DNA of 22,776 bases, from contig CAJGCQ010000007.1 of NCBI GenBank assembly GCA_904501875.1, positions 1 to 22,776 on the forward strand, in the 5' to 3' direction. Position numbers and translations under genes: made by a program. Within the stretch, counting starts at the first letter, position 1. Every line of letters starts with the position of its first letter. Below the pieces are notes generated by a model that saw only the letters and a program-made list of their open reading frames with translations, made no database searches and was not told where the DNA came from. The stretch comes from Clostridiaceae bacterium. Lineage in GTDB: Bacteria; Bacillota; Clostridia; Oscillospirales; Acutalibacteraceae. Of the stretch, positions 13,566-22,274 are shown piece after piece.

Positions 13566-14429
13566 ATGAGAACCGTCACGGACTTTGACGATTACGAGCT
13601 TATAGACGCCGATTCGGGCGAAAGGCTTGAACGCTGGAAAAATATTGTGCTTATTCGCCCCGACCCGCAGATAATATGGTCGGGCGAAAGAAGGGACAGC
13701 CGCTGGAAAACCGCAAACGCAGTTTATCACCGTTCCCAGAGCGGCGGCGGGCGTTGGGAGGTGTTAAAACCTGTACCCGATGTTTGGAGCGTAAATTACG
13801 AGGGGCTTACCTTCCGCTTAAAACCGATGGGCTTTAAGCACACAGGTCTTTTCCCCGAGCAGGCGGTCAACTGGACTTTAGCAAGACAGCTTATAGAAAA
13901 GGAAAACCGACAGCTTTCGGTATTAAACCTTTTTGCTTACACGGGAGCGGCGACCCTTGCCTGCTTAAAGGCGGGGGCAAAGGTCACCCATGTTGATGCC
14001 TCAAAGGGTATGGTGCAGTGGGCAAAGGAAAATGCTGCGGCCAGCGGGCTTGCTGAAGCCCCTGTGCGCTGGCTTGTAGACGACTGCTTAAAGTTTGTAA
14101 AGCGGGAGATACGGCGGGGAAACAAGTATGATGCGGTGATAATGGACCCGCCCTCCTACGGCAGAGGGCCTGACGGGGAGGTTTGGAAGCTTGAACAGCA
14201 GTTGGCGGAGCTTTTAAGTGAAACGGGAAAGCTTCTTTCAGATAATGCGGCGTTCTTCTTTCTAAACTCTTATACAGGCGGGCTTTCCCCCACAATACTG
14301 AATTTTATGGTACAGCGGTATGTTGTGAAAGACCGAGGAGGAAAGGTTTATACCGATGAAATAGGACTTCATATTTCGGATAAAGGGATAAGCCTGCCTG
14401 CGGGCAATACTACGATTTGGACAAGGTAA
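13566..14429 (+). CDS. class I SAM-dependent methyltransferase, probably RNA-directed (RlmI/RlmK-like catalytic core)
   Basis: The 287-aa protein has a Rossmann methyltransferase core related to COG1092 rRNA m5C/m7G enzymes: SAM motif I NLFAYTGAATLACL (about residues 121-134), the acidic ribose contact VDASKGMVQWAKEN (about 143-156), DDCLKFV, and motif IV MDPPSYGRG (193-201). The N-terminal segment (about 1-100) is short, Trp/Arg-rich and does not look like the PUA domain of full RlmI, so this is a compact family member; I see no catalytic cysteine pair of the RsmB/RlmI m5C type. Target and modification are not determinable from sequence. The ATG directly follows the glmM stop, with GAAGG in the glmM end as ribosome site. 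Confidence 0.82.
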   Translation: MRTVTDFDDYELIDADSGERLERWKNIVLIRPDPQIIWSGERRDSRWKTANAVYHRSQSGGGRWEVLKPVPDVWSVNYEGLTFRLKPMGFKHTGLFPEQAVNWTLARQLIEKENRQLSVLNLFAYTGAATLACLKAGAKVTHVDASKGMVQWAKENAAASGLAEAPVRWLVDDCLKFVKREIRRGNKYDAVIMDPPSYGRGPDGEVWKLEQQLAELLSETGKLLSDNAAFFFLNSYTGGLSPTILNFMVQRYVVKDRGGKVYTDEIGLHISDKGISLPAGNTTIWTR

Positions 14430-14430
14430 A

Positions 14431-15297
14431 ATGGACTGCATAATTAGTGTAAAAAACGTGACATATGAATACAAGAACGAGGACGCTTACAGGGGCGAAG
14501 AAGCCGTGGTTGCCGCCGTCAAGGATTTAAGCCTTGAAATCGAGCGGGGCAGTTTTACGGTAATACTCGGTCACAACGGCTCGGGCAAATCCACCCTTGC
14601 GAAAATGCTTAACGGCCTTAATAAGCCCACCTCGGGCGATATTTTTGTGGACGGAATAAACACAAAGGACGAGGAAAGGGAAATTGAGGTAAAGAGCAAG
14701 GTCGGAATGGTATTTCAAAACCCCGATAATCAGATAATCGCTTCTATAGTTGAGGAAGATGTAGCTTTCGGGCCTGAAAACTTAGGCGTGCCGCCAAAGG
14801 AGATTAAGGAGCGGGTTAACGATGCTCTTAAATCGGTGGGTATGCTGGATTTTAAGGAGTCCACGCCCCACAGGCTTTCGGGAGGACAAAAGCAGCGAAT
14901 AGCCATAGCGGGAATAATTGCTATGCAGCCGGAGTGCCTTGTGCTTGACGAGCCCACCGCTATGTTAGACCCCAAAGGCAGGGCAGAGATAATCGAAACC
15001 CTTATAAGGCTTAATAAGGAAAAGGGCATTACCGTGGTGCTTATCACCCACTATATGGAGGAGGCGCAGAACGCCGACCGAGTGCTGGTTATGAACGATG
15101 GCGAGATTATCGCAGACGATGTACCGAAGGTGATTTTTTCGGATGTAGAGAGGCTTAAAAAGGTGGGTCTTGATGTTCCGCAGACCGCTGAGCTTCTGTA
15201 TAATTTAAAGAAAAACGGATTTTGCGTGGATACCCATGCGCTTTCAATCAAAGAGGCAGCCGAGGAAATAATTAAGGCGCTTCATTCGGAGGAGTAG
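14431..15297 (+). CDS. ecfA1: ECF transporter energy-coupling ATPase EcfA1
   Basis: One of two ATPases that drive the energy-coupling factor module for vitamins or metal ions. The 288-aa protein shows Walker A GHNGSGKST (residues 47-55), Q-loop VFQNPDNQI, signature LSGGQKQR, Walker B CLVLDEPTAMLD and H-loop THYMEEA, plus the C-terminal dimer-contact region typical of CbiO/EcfA. The ATG lies 1 base after the methyltransferase stop. ecfA1-ecfA2-ecfT are contiguous and followed by truA, the order found in Firmicutes next to ribosomal protein operons, but here no ribosomal genes flank the block. No S component is in the window, so this is a group II (shared) module. Confidence 0.94.
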   Translation: MDCIISVKNVTYEYKNEDAYRGEEAVVAAVKDLSLEIERGSFTVILGHNGSGKSTLAKMLNGLNKPTSGDIFVDGINTKDEEREIEVKSKVGMVFQNPDNQIIASIVEEDVAFGPENLGVPPKEIKERVNDALKSVGMLDFKESTPHRLSGGQKQRIAIAGIIAMQPECLVLDEPTAMLDPKGRAEIIETLIRLNKEKGITVVLITHYMEEAQNADRVLVMNDGEIIADDVPKVIFSDVERLKKVGLDVPQTAELLYNLKKNGFCVDTHALSIKEAAEEIIKALHSEE

Positions 15298-15301
15298 GAA
15301 T

Positions 15302-16165
15302 TTGTCAGTATTAGAGGTTAAAAATCTTACCCATACCTACAGCGGAAATACACCCTTCGTCAACGATGCGGTAAGCGGAGTAAGTTTTTCAGTCGAAAAG
15401 GGCGAAATAATAGGTATTATCGGCCATACGGGTTCGGGTAAGTCAACCCTTGTTCAGCACCTGAACGGGCTTTTAAAGCCGACAGATGGCGAAATTTTTA
15501 TAAACGGAGAAAATATTTGGGATAACCTAAAGGAAATAAGAAAGGTCCGCTCAAAGGTGGGGCTTGTTTTCCAGTACCCCGAATATCAGCTTTTTGAGGA
15601 AACGGTGTTTGCAGATATCGCCTTTGGCCCTAAAAATATGGGGCTTTCGGGGGACGAGCTAAAGACAAGAGTCCTTGAAACCTGTAAAATAATAGGAGTA
15701 AAGGACGAGTTTCTTGAAAAATCGCCCTTTGATTTGTCGGGCGGTGAAAAGCGCAGAGTAGCTATTGCGGGGGTTATGGCAATGAGACCCGAGGTTATCG
15801 TCTTTGACGAGCCGACGGCAGGCCTTGACCCAAAAGGGCGGGAAAATGTGATGAGCATTATCGCCGATTACCGGAATGCTACAGGGGCTACCGTAATAAT
15901 AATCTCCCACAGTATGGAGGATATGGCGCTTGTTGCGGACAGGCTTATGGTTATGAATAACGGAAAACTTGAAATGTGCGACACAGTGGAAAATGTCTTT
16001 AAAAACGGGGACAGGCTAAGGGCAATCGGGCTTAATGTGCCTATCGTGACAAGGGTTTTCGATGAGCTGAAAAAAGCGGGTATTACCCTTCCTGATGATG
16101 TCTTCACAGTAAGCCGTGCTGTCGAGGTTTTAAAGCAGATAAAGGCAGGTGGCGGCGATGCTTAG
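15302..16165 (+). CDS. ecfA2: ECF transporter energy-coupling ATPase EcfA2
   Basis: The second ATPase of the ECF module, forming a heterodimer with EcfA1. The 287-aa protein has Walker A GHTGSGKST, Q-loop VFQYPEYQLFEETV, signature LSGGEKRR, Walker B VIVFDEPTAGLD and H-loop SHSMEDMA. The Thr in the P-loop and 'FQYPEYQLFE' are typical of the A2 subunit and separate it from EcfA1. It begins with TTG at 15302, after GGAGGAGTAGG spanning the ecfA1 stop. Its last 8 bases overlap ecfT. Confidence 0.94.
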   Translation: MSVLEVKNLTHTYSGNTPFVNDAVSGVSFSVEKGEIIGIIGHTGSGKSTLVQHLNGLLKPTDGEIFINGENIWDNLKEIRKVRSKVGLVFQYPEYQLFEETVFADIAFGPKNMGLSGDELKTRVLETCKIIGVKDEFLEKSPFDLSGGEKRRVAIAGVMAMRPEVIVFDEPTAGLDPKGRENVMSIIADYRNATGATVIIISHSMEDMALVADRLMVMNNGKLEMCDTVENVFKNGDRLRAIGLNVPIVTRVFDELKKAGITLPDDVFTVSRAVEVLKQIKAGGGDA

Positions 16166-16967
16166 AGATATTACCTTCGGTCAGTATTACGAGAGCCACT
16201 CGCTAATTCATAAAACCGACCCGAGAATTAAAATAATACTTCTAATACTGCTTATTGTTTTTATTTTTCTCGCAAAAAACGGCTTTGCACTTGGGTTTGC
16301 GGTGCTTTCGGTAATAACGATAATGCTTATTACCAAAATACCCTTAAAGCTTTATTTTAAAAATATGAAGGCTATTTTGCCTGTGATTATATTCACCGCT
16401 GTATTAAACCTTTTTTACGGCGAGAGCGGTAAGGTGCTCCTATCCTTTTGGAAGCTGCAAATCACGACAGACGGTGTAAGCCGTGCGGTATTTATGGCTA
16501 CAAGGATAATTCTGCTTATATTTATAAGCTCTGCGCTTACCTATACCACCACGCCTAACGACCTTACCGATGCTATAGAAAGGCTTTTAAGTCCCCTTAA
16601 ATTTATCGGTCTTAAAAATGCGGTGCATACCCTTGCTATGATGATGACAATAGCATTAAGGTTTATCCCGACCCTTATTGAGGAAGCCGAAAAGATAATG
16701 AACGCCCAAAAGGCGAGGGGGGCAGACCTTGAAAACGGAAAGTTTACCGAACGGGTAAAGGCACTTATACCTATATTAATACCTCTGCTCATCTCCTCTG
16801 TAAGGCGTGCGTATGAGCTTGCCGAGGCGATGGAGTGCCGCTGTTACAACGGCGGAGAGGGCAGAACCCGTATGAGGCAGATGCATCTGGCTTTTCGGGA
16901 CTTTGCAGTTTTAGGAGCTTCGCTGATTATCTGCGGAGGAATTTTAACCTTAAATATACTTCTTTAA
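16158..16967 (+). CDS. ecfT: ECF transporter transmembrane subunit EcfT
   Basis: This membrane scaffold couples the EcfA1A2 ATPases to exchangeable substrate-binding S components. The N-terminus LRDITFGQYYESHSLIHKTDPRIKI is characteristic. Several hydrophobic segments follow, then the coupling helices with the Ala-Arg-Gly motif QKARGADLENG and the second motif AMECRCYNGGEGRTRM, where 'CRC' replaces the textbook 'ARG'. I chose the ATG at 16158, with AGGTGG 5 bases upstream, giving 269 aa; a GTG 9 bases earlier is inside that site. It overlaps ecfA2 by 8 bases, indicating coupled translation. Confidence 0.93.
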   Translation: MLRDITFGQYYESHSLIHKTDPRIKIILLILLIVFIFLAKNGFALGFAVLSVITIMLITKIPLKLYFKNMKAILPVIIFTAVLNLFYGESGKVLLSFWKLQITTDGVSRAVFMATRIILLIFISSALTYTTTPNDLTDAIERLLSPLKFIGLKNAVHTLAMMMTIALRFIPTLIEEAEKIMNAQKARGADLENGKFTERVKALIPILIPLLISSVRRAYELAEAMECRCYNGGEGRTRMRQMHLAFRDFAVLGASLIICGGILTLNILL

Positions 16968-16982
16968 AGGCAGGTGCCGTTA

Positions 16983-17717
16983 ATGAAAAGAATTTTACTT
17001 ACAATTTCATATGACGGTACGGCTTATCACGGCTGGCAGGTTCAGCCAAACGGAATTACCGTACAGGAGACGGTGCAGAACGCTCTTAATGAGCTTTTAG
17101 GCAAAAAAACCGCTTTAACGGGCTGCAGCCGCACCGATGCGGGGGTACACGCAAGGGAGTTTTGCTGTCACCTTGACTGTGACGAAAAATTCCCCGAAAG
17201 CGCCTTTTTAAAGGGGCTTGACGCCTTGCTTCCCAATGATATTTCGGTTAAGGCGGCAAGGGAAGTGCCGCCAGACTTTCACGCAAGGTATAACGCAAAG
17301 GGTAAAACCTATGCTTATTATATTTTAAACAGCACACTCAGCGACCCGTTTTTATCAAGGTACACTTGGCGGATTGAAAGAAGCCTTGATTTAGAGCGGA
17401 TAAATGCTTTTTGTAAGGAAATTATCGGCACCCACGATTTTTACGCCTTTTCTTCCTCGGGCAGAACGGTGGAGAATACCGTAAGAACCATAAAAGAATG
17501 TTATGCCGTGGGTGAAGGCGATAAAGTGATTTTAAAAATTACCGCCAACGGCTTCCTATATAATATGGTGCGTATTATCGTAGGCACGGCGGTTGCCGTG
17601 TCCGACGGTAAAATAGAGCCTTTGTTTACAAAAGAAATTTTAAATTCACAAAACCGAGCTCTTGCGGGGCAAACCGCCCCGCCGCAGGGATTGTTTTTAG
17701 AAAAAGTATGGTATTAG
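16983..17717 (+). CDS. truA: tRNA pseudouridine(38-40) synthase
   Basis: TruA converts uridines 38-40 of the tRNA anticodon arm to pseudouridine. The catalytic aspartate is D52 in GCSRTDAGVHA, preceded by YDGTAYHGWQVQPNG, with ARYNAKGKTYAYYI and the C-terminal FLYNMVRIIVGT also typical. I chose the ATG at 16983, 6 bases after AGGTG, giving 244 aa, the usual length; an upstream GTG at 16974 overlaps the ribosome site. It follows ecfT by 15 bases, keeping the ecfA1A2T-truA order common in Firmicutes, but the usual downstream rplM-rpsI pair is missing. Confidence 0.95.
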   Translation: MKRILLTISYDGTAYHGWQVQPNGITVQETVQNALNELLGKKTALTGCSRTDAGVHAREFCCHLDCDEKFPESAFLKGLDALLPNDISVKAAREVPPDFHARYNAKGKTYAYYILNSTLSDPFLSRYTWRIERSLDLERINAFCKEIIGTHDFYAFSSSGRTVENTVRTIKECYAVGEGDKVILKITANGFLYNMVRIIVGTAVAVSDGKIEPLFTKEILNSQNRALAGQTAPPQGLFLEKVWY

Positions 17718-17728
17718 GTGGGTAGTAT

Positions 17729-19027
17729 ATGCCTGATTACAAAAAGAAAAAGGTGAATAGGCTAAGGGGTGCGCCGAAACCTAAAAAGGCAAAGCATTCG
17801 GCAATGCCCGAAAATGAAGATATCGTTATGACGCACACGCCCGCTAAAAGGCGGAGTGCGCCGAAAAAGGCCGAAAAGCCCCTTTCAAATATGCGGGTGG
17901 TAAACGGCAACAAGCTTGAGAGGAAACGAAAGCTTAGTATTTCCTTTTCTGCGGTAGCAGTTGTGGCGATAATAACTATCGTTCTTCATTTGATTTTGCC
18001 TGTGGGAATATTTGAAAATGTGCAGAATCTTTCCGCCCTTATAGGCTCGGGGAGCTATCCTGCCGATATAAACAGTGCCGAGGTTTTAAATGCCGTTTCA
18101 CGGGGGAATTACTATTATGTCCTTACCGATACAAGGCTTAGCGCATACTCGAACGGCGGCAAGGAAATTTATTCCTATTCCCACGGATTTGAAAATCCTG
18201 TGCTTAAAACATCAAAAACCCGTGCAATGATTTTTTCTCAGGGCGGAAACGAGGCGTATATATATAACCTCGCCAATATAAAAAGCACGATTAGCACCGA
18301 AAAGGAAATAATTACGGCAAATATTTCCGATTCGGGCACCTATGCTCTTGTAACCCGCTCTGATTCGTATGCTTCGGTAGTAAGTGTTTACAACAAAAAT
18401 AACAAGCTTGTTTACGAGTGGTATTCCTCGGAGGATACAGTAAACAATGTGGCGATTTCTCCGAGCGGCAAAAAAATAGCTGTCTCCGCATTTAATGCAA
18501 CCTCGGGTGATTACAGAGCAAAGCTAAATGTTTTAACCTTCGATTCGGCAACCCCCGAATATACTGAAAGCTATTCCGGTTTGCCGGTTTACGGCATTGA
18601 GGCTGTGTCTAATGCGAGATTTTCGGTTATTACAGAAAACGGCATTCAGTTTATAAAATGGTCTAATTTCAAAAAAGCCGAGTATAAAAATGATTACTCG
18701 GCGGCTATGTTCAGGTCTTCATCCGGTCGAAGCGTAGCGGTTTTCAACCGCTCAAGCGACAAAACCGATAACCGTATAGCGGTCTTTAATTCAAAAGGCA
18801 GACTTAAAGGCGAATTTGAATTTAAGGGAATTATAAGTGATATTGAAATCAAAGGCGGGCATATTTATTGTATAAGTGACACCTATGCTTATCTTCTTTC
18901 CGAAAACGGAGAGGTTTTGAGAAAAGCCGAATGCGGCTTCGGAGCGGTAAGGATAAGTGTTACGGGTACAAATTCAGTAGCAGTAATAACCGACAATCAA
19001 ATTTACAGAATACAGCTTGAACGGTAG
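17729..19027 (+). CDS. membrane-anchored beta-propeller-like protein (DUF5711-like)
   Basis: Function unknown. The 432-aa protein has a highly basic, Lys/Pro-rich cytoplasmic N-terminus (residues 1-68), one membrane segment (about 69-91, SISFSAVAVVAIITIVLHLIL) and a long exported part (about 92-432) built of repeating beta-strand units such as NGGKEIYSYSHGFENPVL, KNNKLVYEWYSSEDTVNNVAISPSGKKIAVSA and NSKGRLKGEFEFKGIISDI, which look like blades of a propeller. This matches DUF5711-type proteins of Clostridia as I remember them. It begins 11 bases after truA with AGGTGG as ribosome site, and is followed 12 bases later by a CvpA-family gene, suggesting a joint role at the membrane. No enzymatic motif is visible. 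Confidence 0.7.
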   Translation: MPDYKKKKVNRLRGAPKPKKAKHSAMPENEDIVMTHTPAKRRSAPKKAEKPLSNMRVVNGNKLERKRKLSISFSAVAVVAIITIVLHLILPVGIFENVQNLSALIGSGSYPADINSAEVLNAVSRGNYYYVLTDTRLSAYSNGGKEIYSYSHGFENPVLKTSKTRAMIFSQGGNEAYIYNLANIKSTISTEKEIITANISDSGTYALVTRSDSYASVVSVYNKNNKLVYEWYSSEDTVNNVAISPSGKKIAVSAFNATSGDYRAKLNVLTFDSATPEYTESYSGLPVYGIEAVSNARFSVITENGIQFIKWSNFKKAEYKNDYSAAMFRSSSGRSVAVFNRSSDKTDNRIAVFNSKGRLKGEFEFKGIISDIEIKGGHIYCISDTYAYLLSENGEVLRKAECGFGAVRISVTGTNSVAVITDNQIYRIQLER

Positions 19028-19039
19028 GAGTTATAAAAA

Positions 19040-19738
19040 ATGAGTATTATTCTTGATTTAATAGTATTGGCGATTATTGTTTTAACGGTTTTAATTTCAG
19101 CTAAACGGGGTTTTGTAAGAACTGCGGTTGAATTGGTAGGCTTTATTGCCGCTGTTTTCATTTCGTTTACAATCAGTACACCACTTGCTAACACTACATA
19201 TGATAAAATAATTGAGCCTTCGATTGTATCCTCGGTTACCTCTGCGGCAGGTACCGTAATGGAGAATTCCGCCGTAGCCGAAGTTGACGGCTTGTGGGAC
19301 GGAATGCCTACTTGGATAAGAAACGGCATTGAAAAGTCGGGAGTTTCAAAGGAGAGTTTTGACGGGATCATTACCTCAAACATAGGAAACGGTGTTCAGT
19401 CAACGGTTGAAACTGCCTCGCAGAGCGTTATAAAGCCCGTTGTTACGGGCACGCTTTCCCTTATTTATCAGGTGATTTTCCTTATAGTTTTCCTGGCACT
19501 TGTAAAGCCCCTTGCCAAGCTTATAAACAAGCTTTTCTCTTTCAGTATAATCGGTACTGCAAACCGTGTGTTAGGCGGAGTAGTCGGCATTCCTAAAGGT
19601 ATAATATACGCTATCGCCTTCTGCCTTATAATTATGCTGATAGTGTCCTTTACAGGAAAAGGATTTTTAATATTCACGGGTGAGGCGATGGAAAAATCCC
19701 GCTTTTTCTCTTTTATTAATTCACTTAGGCTTATTTAA
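19040..19738 (+). CDS. CvpA-family membrane protein
   Basis: The 232-aa protein has the CvpA pattern: an N-terminal membrane segment (about residues 3-20), the signature SAKRGFVRTAVELVGFIAAVFISF (about 20-43), a polar extracytoplasmic loop (about 50-130) and two more hydrophobic segments (about 137-160 and 190-212) around a cytoplasmic GTANRVLGGVVGIPKG loop. The family is linked to colicin V production and cell-envelope or division processes, but its biochemical role is unsettled. The central loop is longer than in the short E. coli CvpA. TAGGAG lies 9 bases before the ATG. Neighbours are the DUF5711-like gene and the Clp ATPase. Confidence 0.82.
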   Translation: MSIILDLIVLAIIVLTVLISAKRGFVRTAVELVGFIAAVFISFTISTPLANTTYDKIIEPSIVSSVTSAAGTVMENSAVAEVDGLWDGMPTWIRNGIEKSGVSKESFDGIITSNIGNGVQSTVETASQSVIKPVVTGTLSLIYQVIFLIVFLALVKPLAKLINKLFSFSIIGTANRVLGGVVGIPKGIIYAIAFCLIIMLIVSFTGKGFLIFTGEAMEKSRFFSFINSLRLI

Positions 19739-19773
19739 GCCAAGTATTTTATAAACCCTTTAAGGAGACAGAT

Positions 19774-22068
19774 ATGAAACTTTGCTCAAAATGCAAAAAG
19801 CGCCCTGCGGTGGTTTTCGTGTCGGACGCTATGAACCCAAACGCCGAGCCTAACGGGCTTTGCCTTGTCTGCGCTAAGGAATTAGGCATTAAGCCTATTG
19901 ACGATATGCTCAAGAAAATGAATATTTCCGATGAGGATATCGAGCAGATGAGCGAGCAGTTTATGGACTTAATGCCTATGGGCGAGGACGGCGAGCCCGA
20001 CGACGAGGCGCTTAACGACGAGACCTTCGACTTAGGCACGGCTCCCGCAATACCGATGTTTAACAAGCTTTTTGGTAACCTTATGAACGGAACGAATCAT
20101 GAAAAGAAAACAGAAGATGTTAAGGAAAGCGGGGAGAAAAAGCAGAAGAAAAAACGCCGCCGCTTTATGGAGCAGTACTGCTTGAATCTTACTGACAAGG
20201 CAAGGGCAGGGCAGATTGATGCTATAATCGGTAGGGATAAGGAGCTATACCGCACTATTCAGATTTTGTCCCGCCGCACTAAAAACAACCCCTGCCTTAT
20301 AGGTGAACCGGGCGTGGGCAAAACCGCTATTGCAGAGGGGCTTGCCCTTAAAATAGCAAAGGGTGACGCTCCCGCAAGACTTCTTGATAAGGAAATTTAT
20401 CTTCTTGACCTTACGGGACTTGTGGCGGGCACCCAGTTTAGAGGTCAGTTTGAAAGCCGAGTTAAAGGTCTTGTGGAAGAGGTAAAAAGTGCGGGAAACA
20501 TTATTCTTTTTATTGACGAAATTCATAACCTTGTGGGTGCAGGTGACTCGGCGGAGGGGTCTATGAATGCGGCAAACATCTTAAAGCCCGCTCTTTCAAG
20601 AGGTGAAATTCAGGTTATAGGCGCTACTACATTCAAGGAGTACCGCAAGTATATTGAAAAGGATGCGGCCCTTGAACGCCGTTTCCAGCCTGTCACAGTT
20701 GAGGAGCCTTCCCTTGCCGAGGCAGAGGAAGTGCTTATGGGCGTTAAGGGCTATTACGAGGGCTTCCACGGAGTGACCGTGCCCGATGATATTGTTAAAA
20801 AGGCGGTCTTACTGTCGGAGCGGTATGTAACCGACCGTTATCTGCCCGATAAGGCTATCGACCTTTTGGACGAGGCCTGCGCCTGTGCCAGCCTTGCAAA
20901 CAAGGCGGTTGACGAGCTTTATACCGCCAATAAAAAGATTGCCGAATATTCCGTTGAGCTTGAAAACCTCGAAAGTGAGATTGAGAACCCCGATTATGAA
21001 AAGCAGGCAATGGTTAAAGCGGAGCTTGAAAAATATAAAAATATTGCCGAGGGACTGTATGAGCCTGCGTCTCATAACACCGTAACCGACGGGGATATTG
21101 CAAAGGTTATTGAGCTTTGGACGGGGATCCCCGCATCTAAGGTTCAGGAAAGCGACCTTAAAAAGCTTGCAAATCTTGAAGAAGCGCTTAATATGCGGAT
21201 AATAGGACAGGAGGAGGCAACAAGGCTTGTGGCCTCGGCGGTCAAGCGATCAAGGGTTCATACAAGCAATCTTCGCCGTCCTGCATCCTTTATATTTGTA
21301 GGGCCTACGGGGGTGGGCAAAACCGCACTTGTAAAGGTCCTGTCTGAACAGCTTTTTGATACCCCCGAAACCCTTATCCGTCTTGATATGTCGGAATTTA
21401 TGGAGAAGCACTCGGTCTCCCGCATAATAGGTGCCCCTCCCGGATATGTAGGTTACGATGAGGCGGGTCAGCTCACCGAAAAGGTGCGCAGAAAGCCCTA
21501 TTCGGTTGTGCTATTTGACGAGATTGAAAAGGCTCACCCTGATGTATTAAATGTGCTTTTGCAGATTTTGGACGACGGCAGAATTACCGATGCGCAGGGA
21601 AGAACGGTTAATTTTGAAAACACCATTGTTGTTATGACCTCGAATGCTGGCAGCGAAAGGGCGGAAAATCTCTTGGGTTTTGGTAGAACTCAGGCAGACG
21701 CATCAAAAGAAAAAGCCTTAAAGGCACTTGAAGGCTTTTTACGCCCTGAATTCATTGCCCGTGTTGATGAGATAGTGGTATTTAATCCTCTGTCTGTAGA
21801 ATCGCTCTCAAAAATCGGTGCTATAATGCTTGACGAGCTAAAGGACTCCCTTAAAGAAAGGCTTATTGAATTTTCTTATGACGAGGGCGTTTGCAAATAT
21901 CTCGCCGATAAATGCGGCGGTGGAAAGCGGGGAGCAAGGGAACTGCGCAATATTATACGCCGTGAGATTGAAAATAAGGCAGTTGATATAATCGTTGAAA
22001 AGGGCGAGGGCAACCTAAAGAAGCTTACGGTTACCGCCGACTCCGAAATTAGGATATCCGCCGAGTAA
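19774..22068 (+). CDS. clpE: ClpE-like AAA+ unfoldase with N-terminal zinc finger
   Basis: This HSP100 chaperone would unfold proteins and feed them to ClpP. Its 764 residues comprise a four-cysteine zinc finger (C4, C7, C30, C33) in place of the usual double Clp-N repeat, an acidic linker (about 40-110) ending in a Lys/Arg cluster (about 121-131), AAA domain 1 (Walker A GEPGVGKTA about 176-184; LFIDEIHNLVGAG; RRFQPV), a short coiled middle segment with a UVR-like stretch (NPDYEKQAMVKAELEK), and AAA domain 2 (Walker A GPTGVGKTA about 510; VVLFDEIEKAHPD). LLGFGR in domain 2 corresponds to the LGF-type ClpP-docking loop. The zinc finger plus UVR-like middle fits ClpE better than ClpC. AAGGAG is 6 bases before the ATG; no CtsR operator is visible in the 35-base gap. 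Confidence 0.9.
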   Translation: MKLCSKCKKRPAVVFVSDAMNPNAEPNGLCLVCAKELGIKPIDDMLKKMNISDEDIEQMSEQFMDLMPMGEDGEPDDEALNDETFDLGTAPAIPMFNKLFGNLMNGTNHEKKTEDVKESGEKKQKKKRRRFMEQYCLNLTDKARAGQIDAIIGRDKELYRTIQILSRRTKNNPCLIGEPGVGKTAIAEGLALKIAKGDAPARLLDKEIYLLDLTGLVAGTQFRGQFESRVKGLVEEVKSAGNIILFIDEIHNLVGAGDSAEGSMNAANILKPALSRGEIQVIGATTFKEYRKYIEKDAALERRFQPVTVEEPSLAEAEEVLMGVKGYYEGFHGVTVPDDIVKKAVLLSERYVTDRYLPDKAIDLLDEACACASLANKAVDELYTANKKIAEYSVELENLESEIENPDYEKQAMVKAELEKYKNIAEGLYEPASHNTVTDGDIAKVIELWTGIPASKVQESDLKKLANLEEALNMRIIGQEEATRLVASAVKRSRVHTSNLRRPASFIFVGPTGVGKTALVKVLSEQLFDTPETLIRLDMSEFMEKHSVSRIIGAPPGYVGYDEAGQLTEKVRRKPYSVVLFDEIEKAHPDVLNVLLQILDDGRITDAQGRTVNFENTIVVMTSNAGSERAENLLGFGRTQADASKEKALKALEGFLRPEFIARVDEIVVFNPLSVESLSKIGAIMLDELKDSLKERLIEFSYDEGVCKYLADKCGGGKRGARELRNIIRREIENKAVDIIVEKGEGNLKKLTVTADSEIRISAE

Positions 22069-22185
22069 ATCCACCCTTAAAATTGTGAAAATATATAAAT
22101 ATTCGGGGATAAATCAGTTTAATTTATTGCTGAATATAAAAATATCACTTTTTTTAAAAAAAGCCTTTATTTTTCTGTAAAAAAT

Positions 22186-22194
22186 TGTTATAAT
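22186..22194 (+). promoter_or_regulatory. extended -10 promoter of ppdK
   Basis: TG-T-TATAAT at 22186-22194 is a perfect extended -10 element; the -35 region 17 bases upstream (TTTATT) is weak. Start near 22201 gives a leader of about 75 nt containing small A/T-rich inverted repeats (TGGAT/ATCCA near 22236-22248). No catabolite-response operator is evident, and no clear clpE terminator is present between 22069 and 22185. Confidence 0.6.
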
Positions 22195-22274
22195 AGGTTG
22201 GATACCTATGGAATTGGGTATTAAAAAAGTTAATATTGGATAATATCCATAAAAAATTAGGAGGTTGATTCTTG

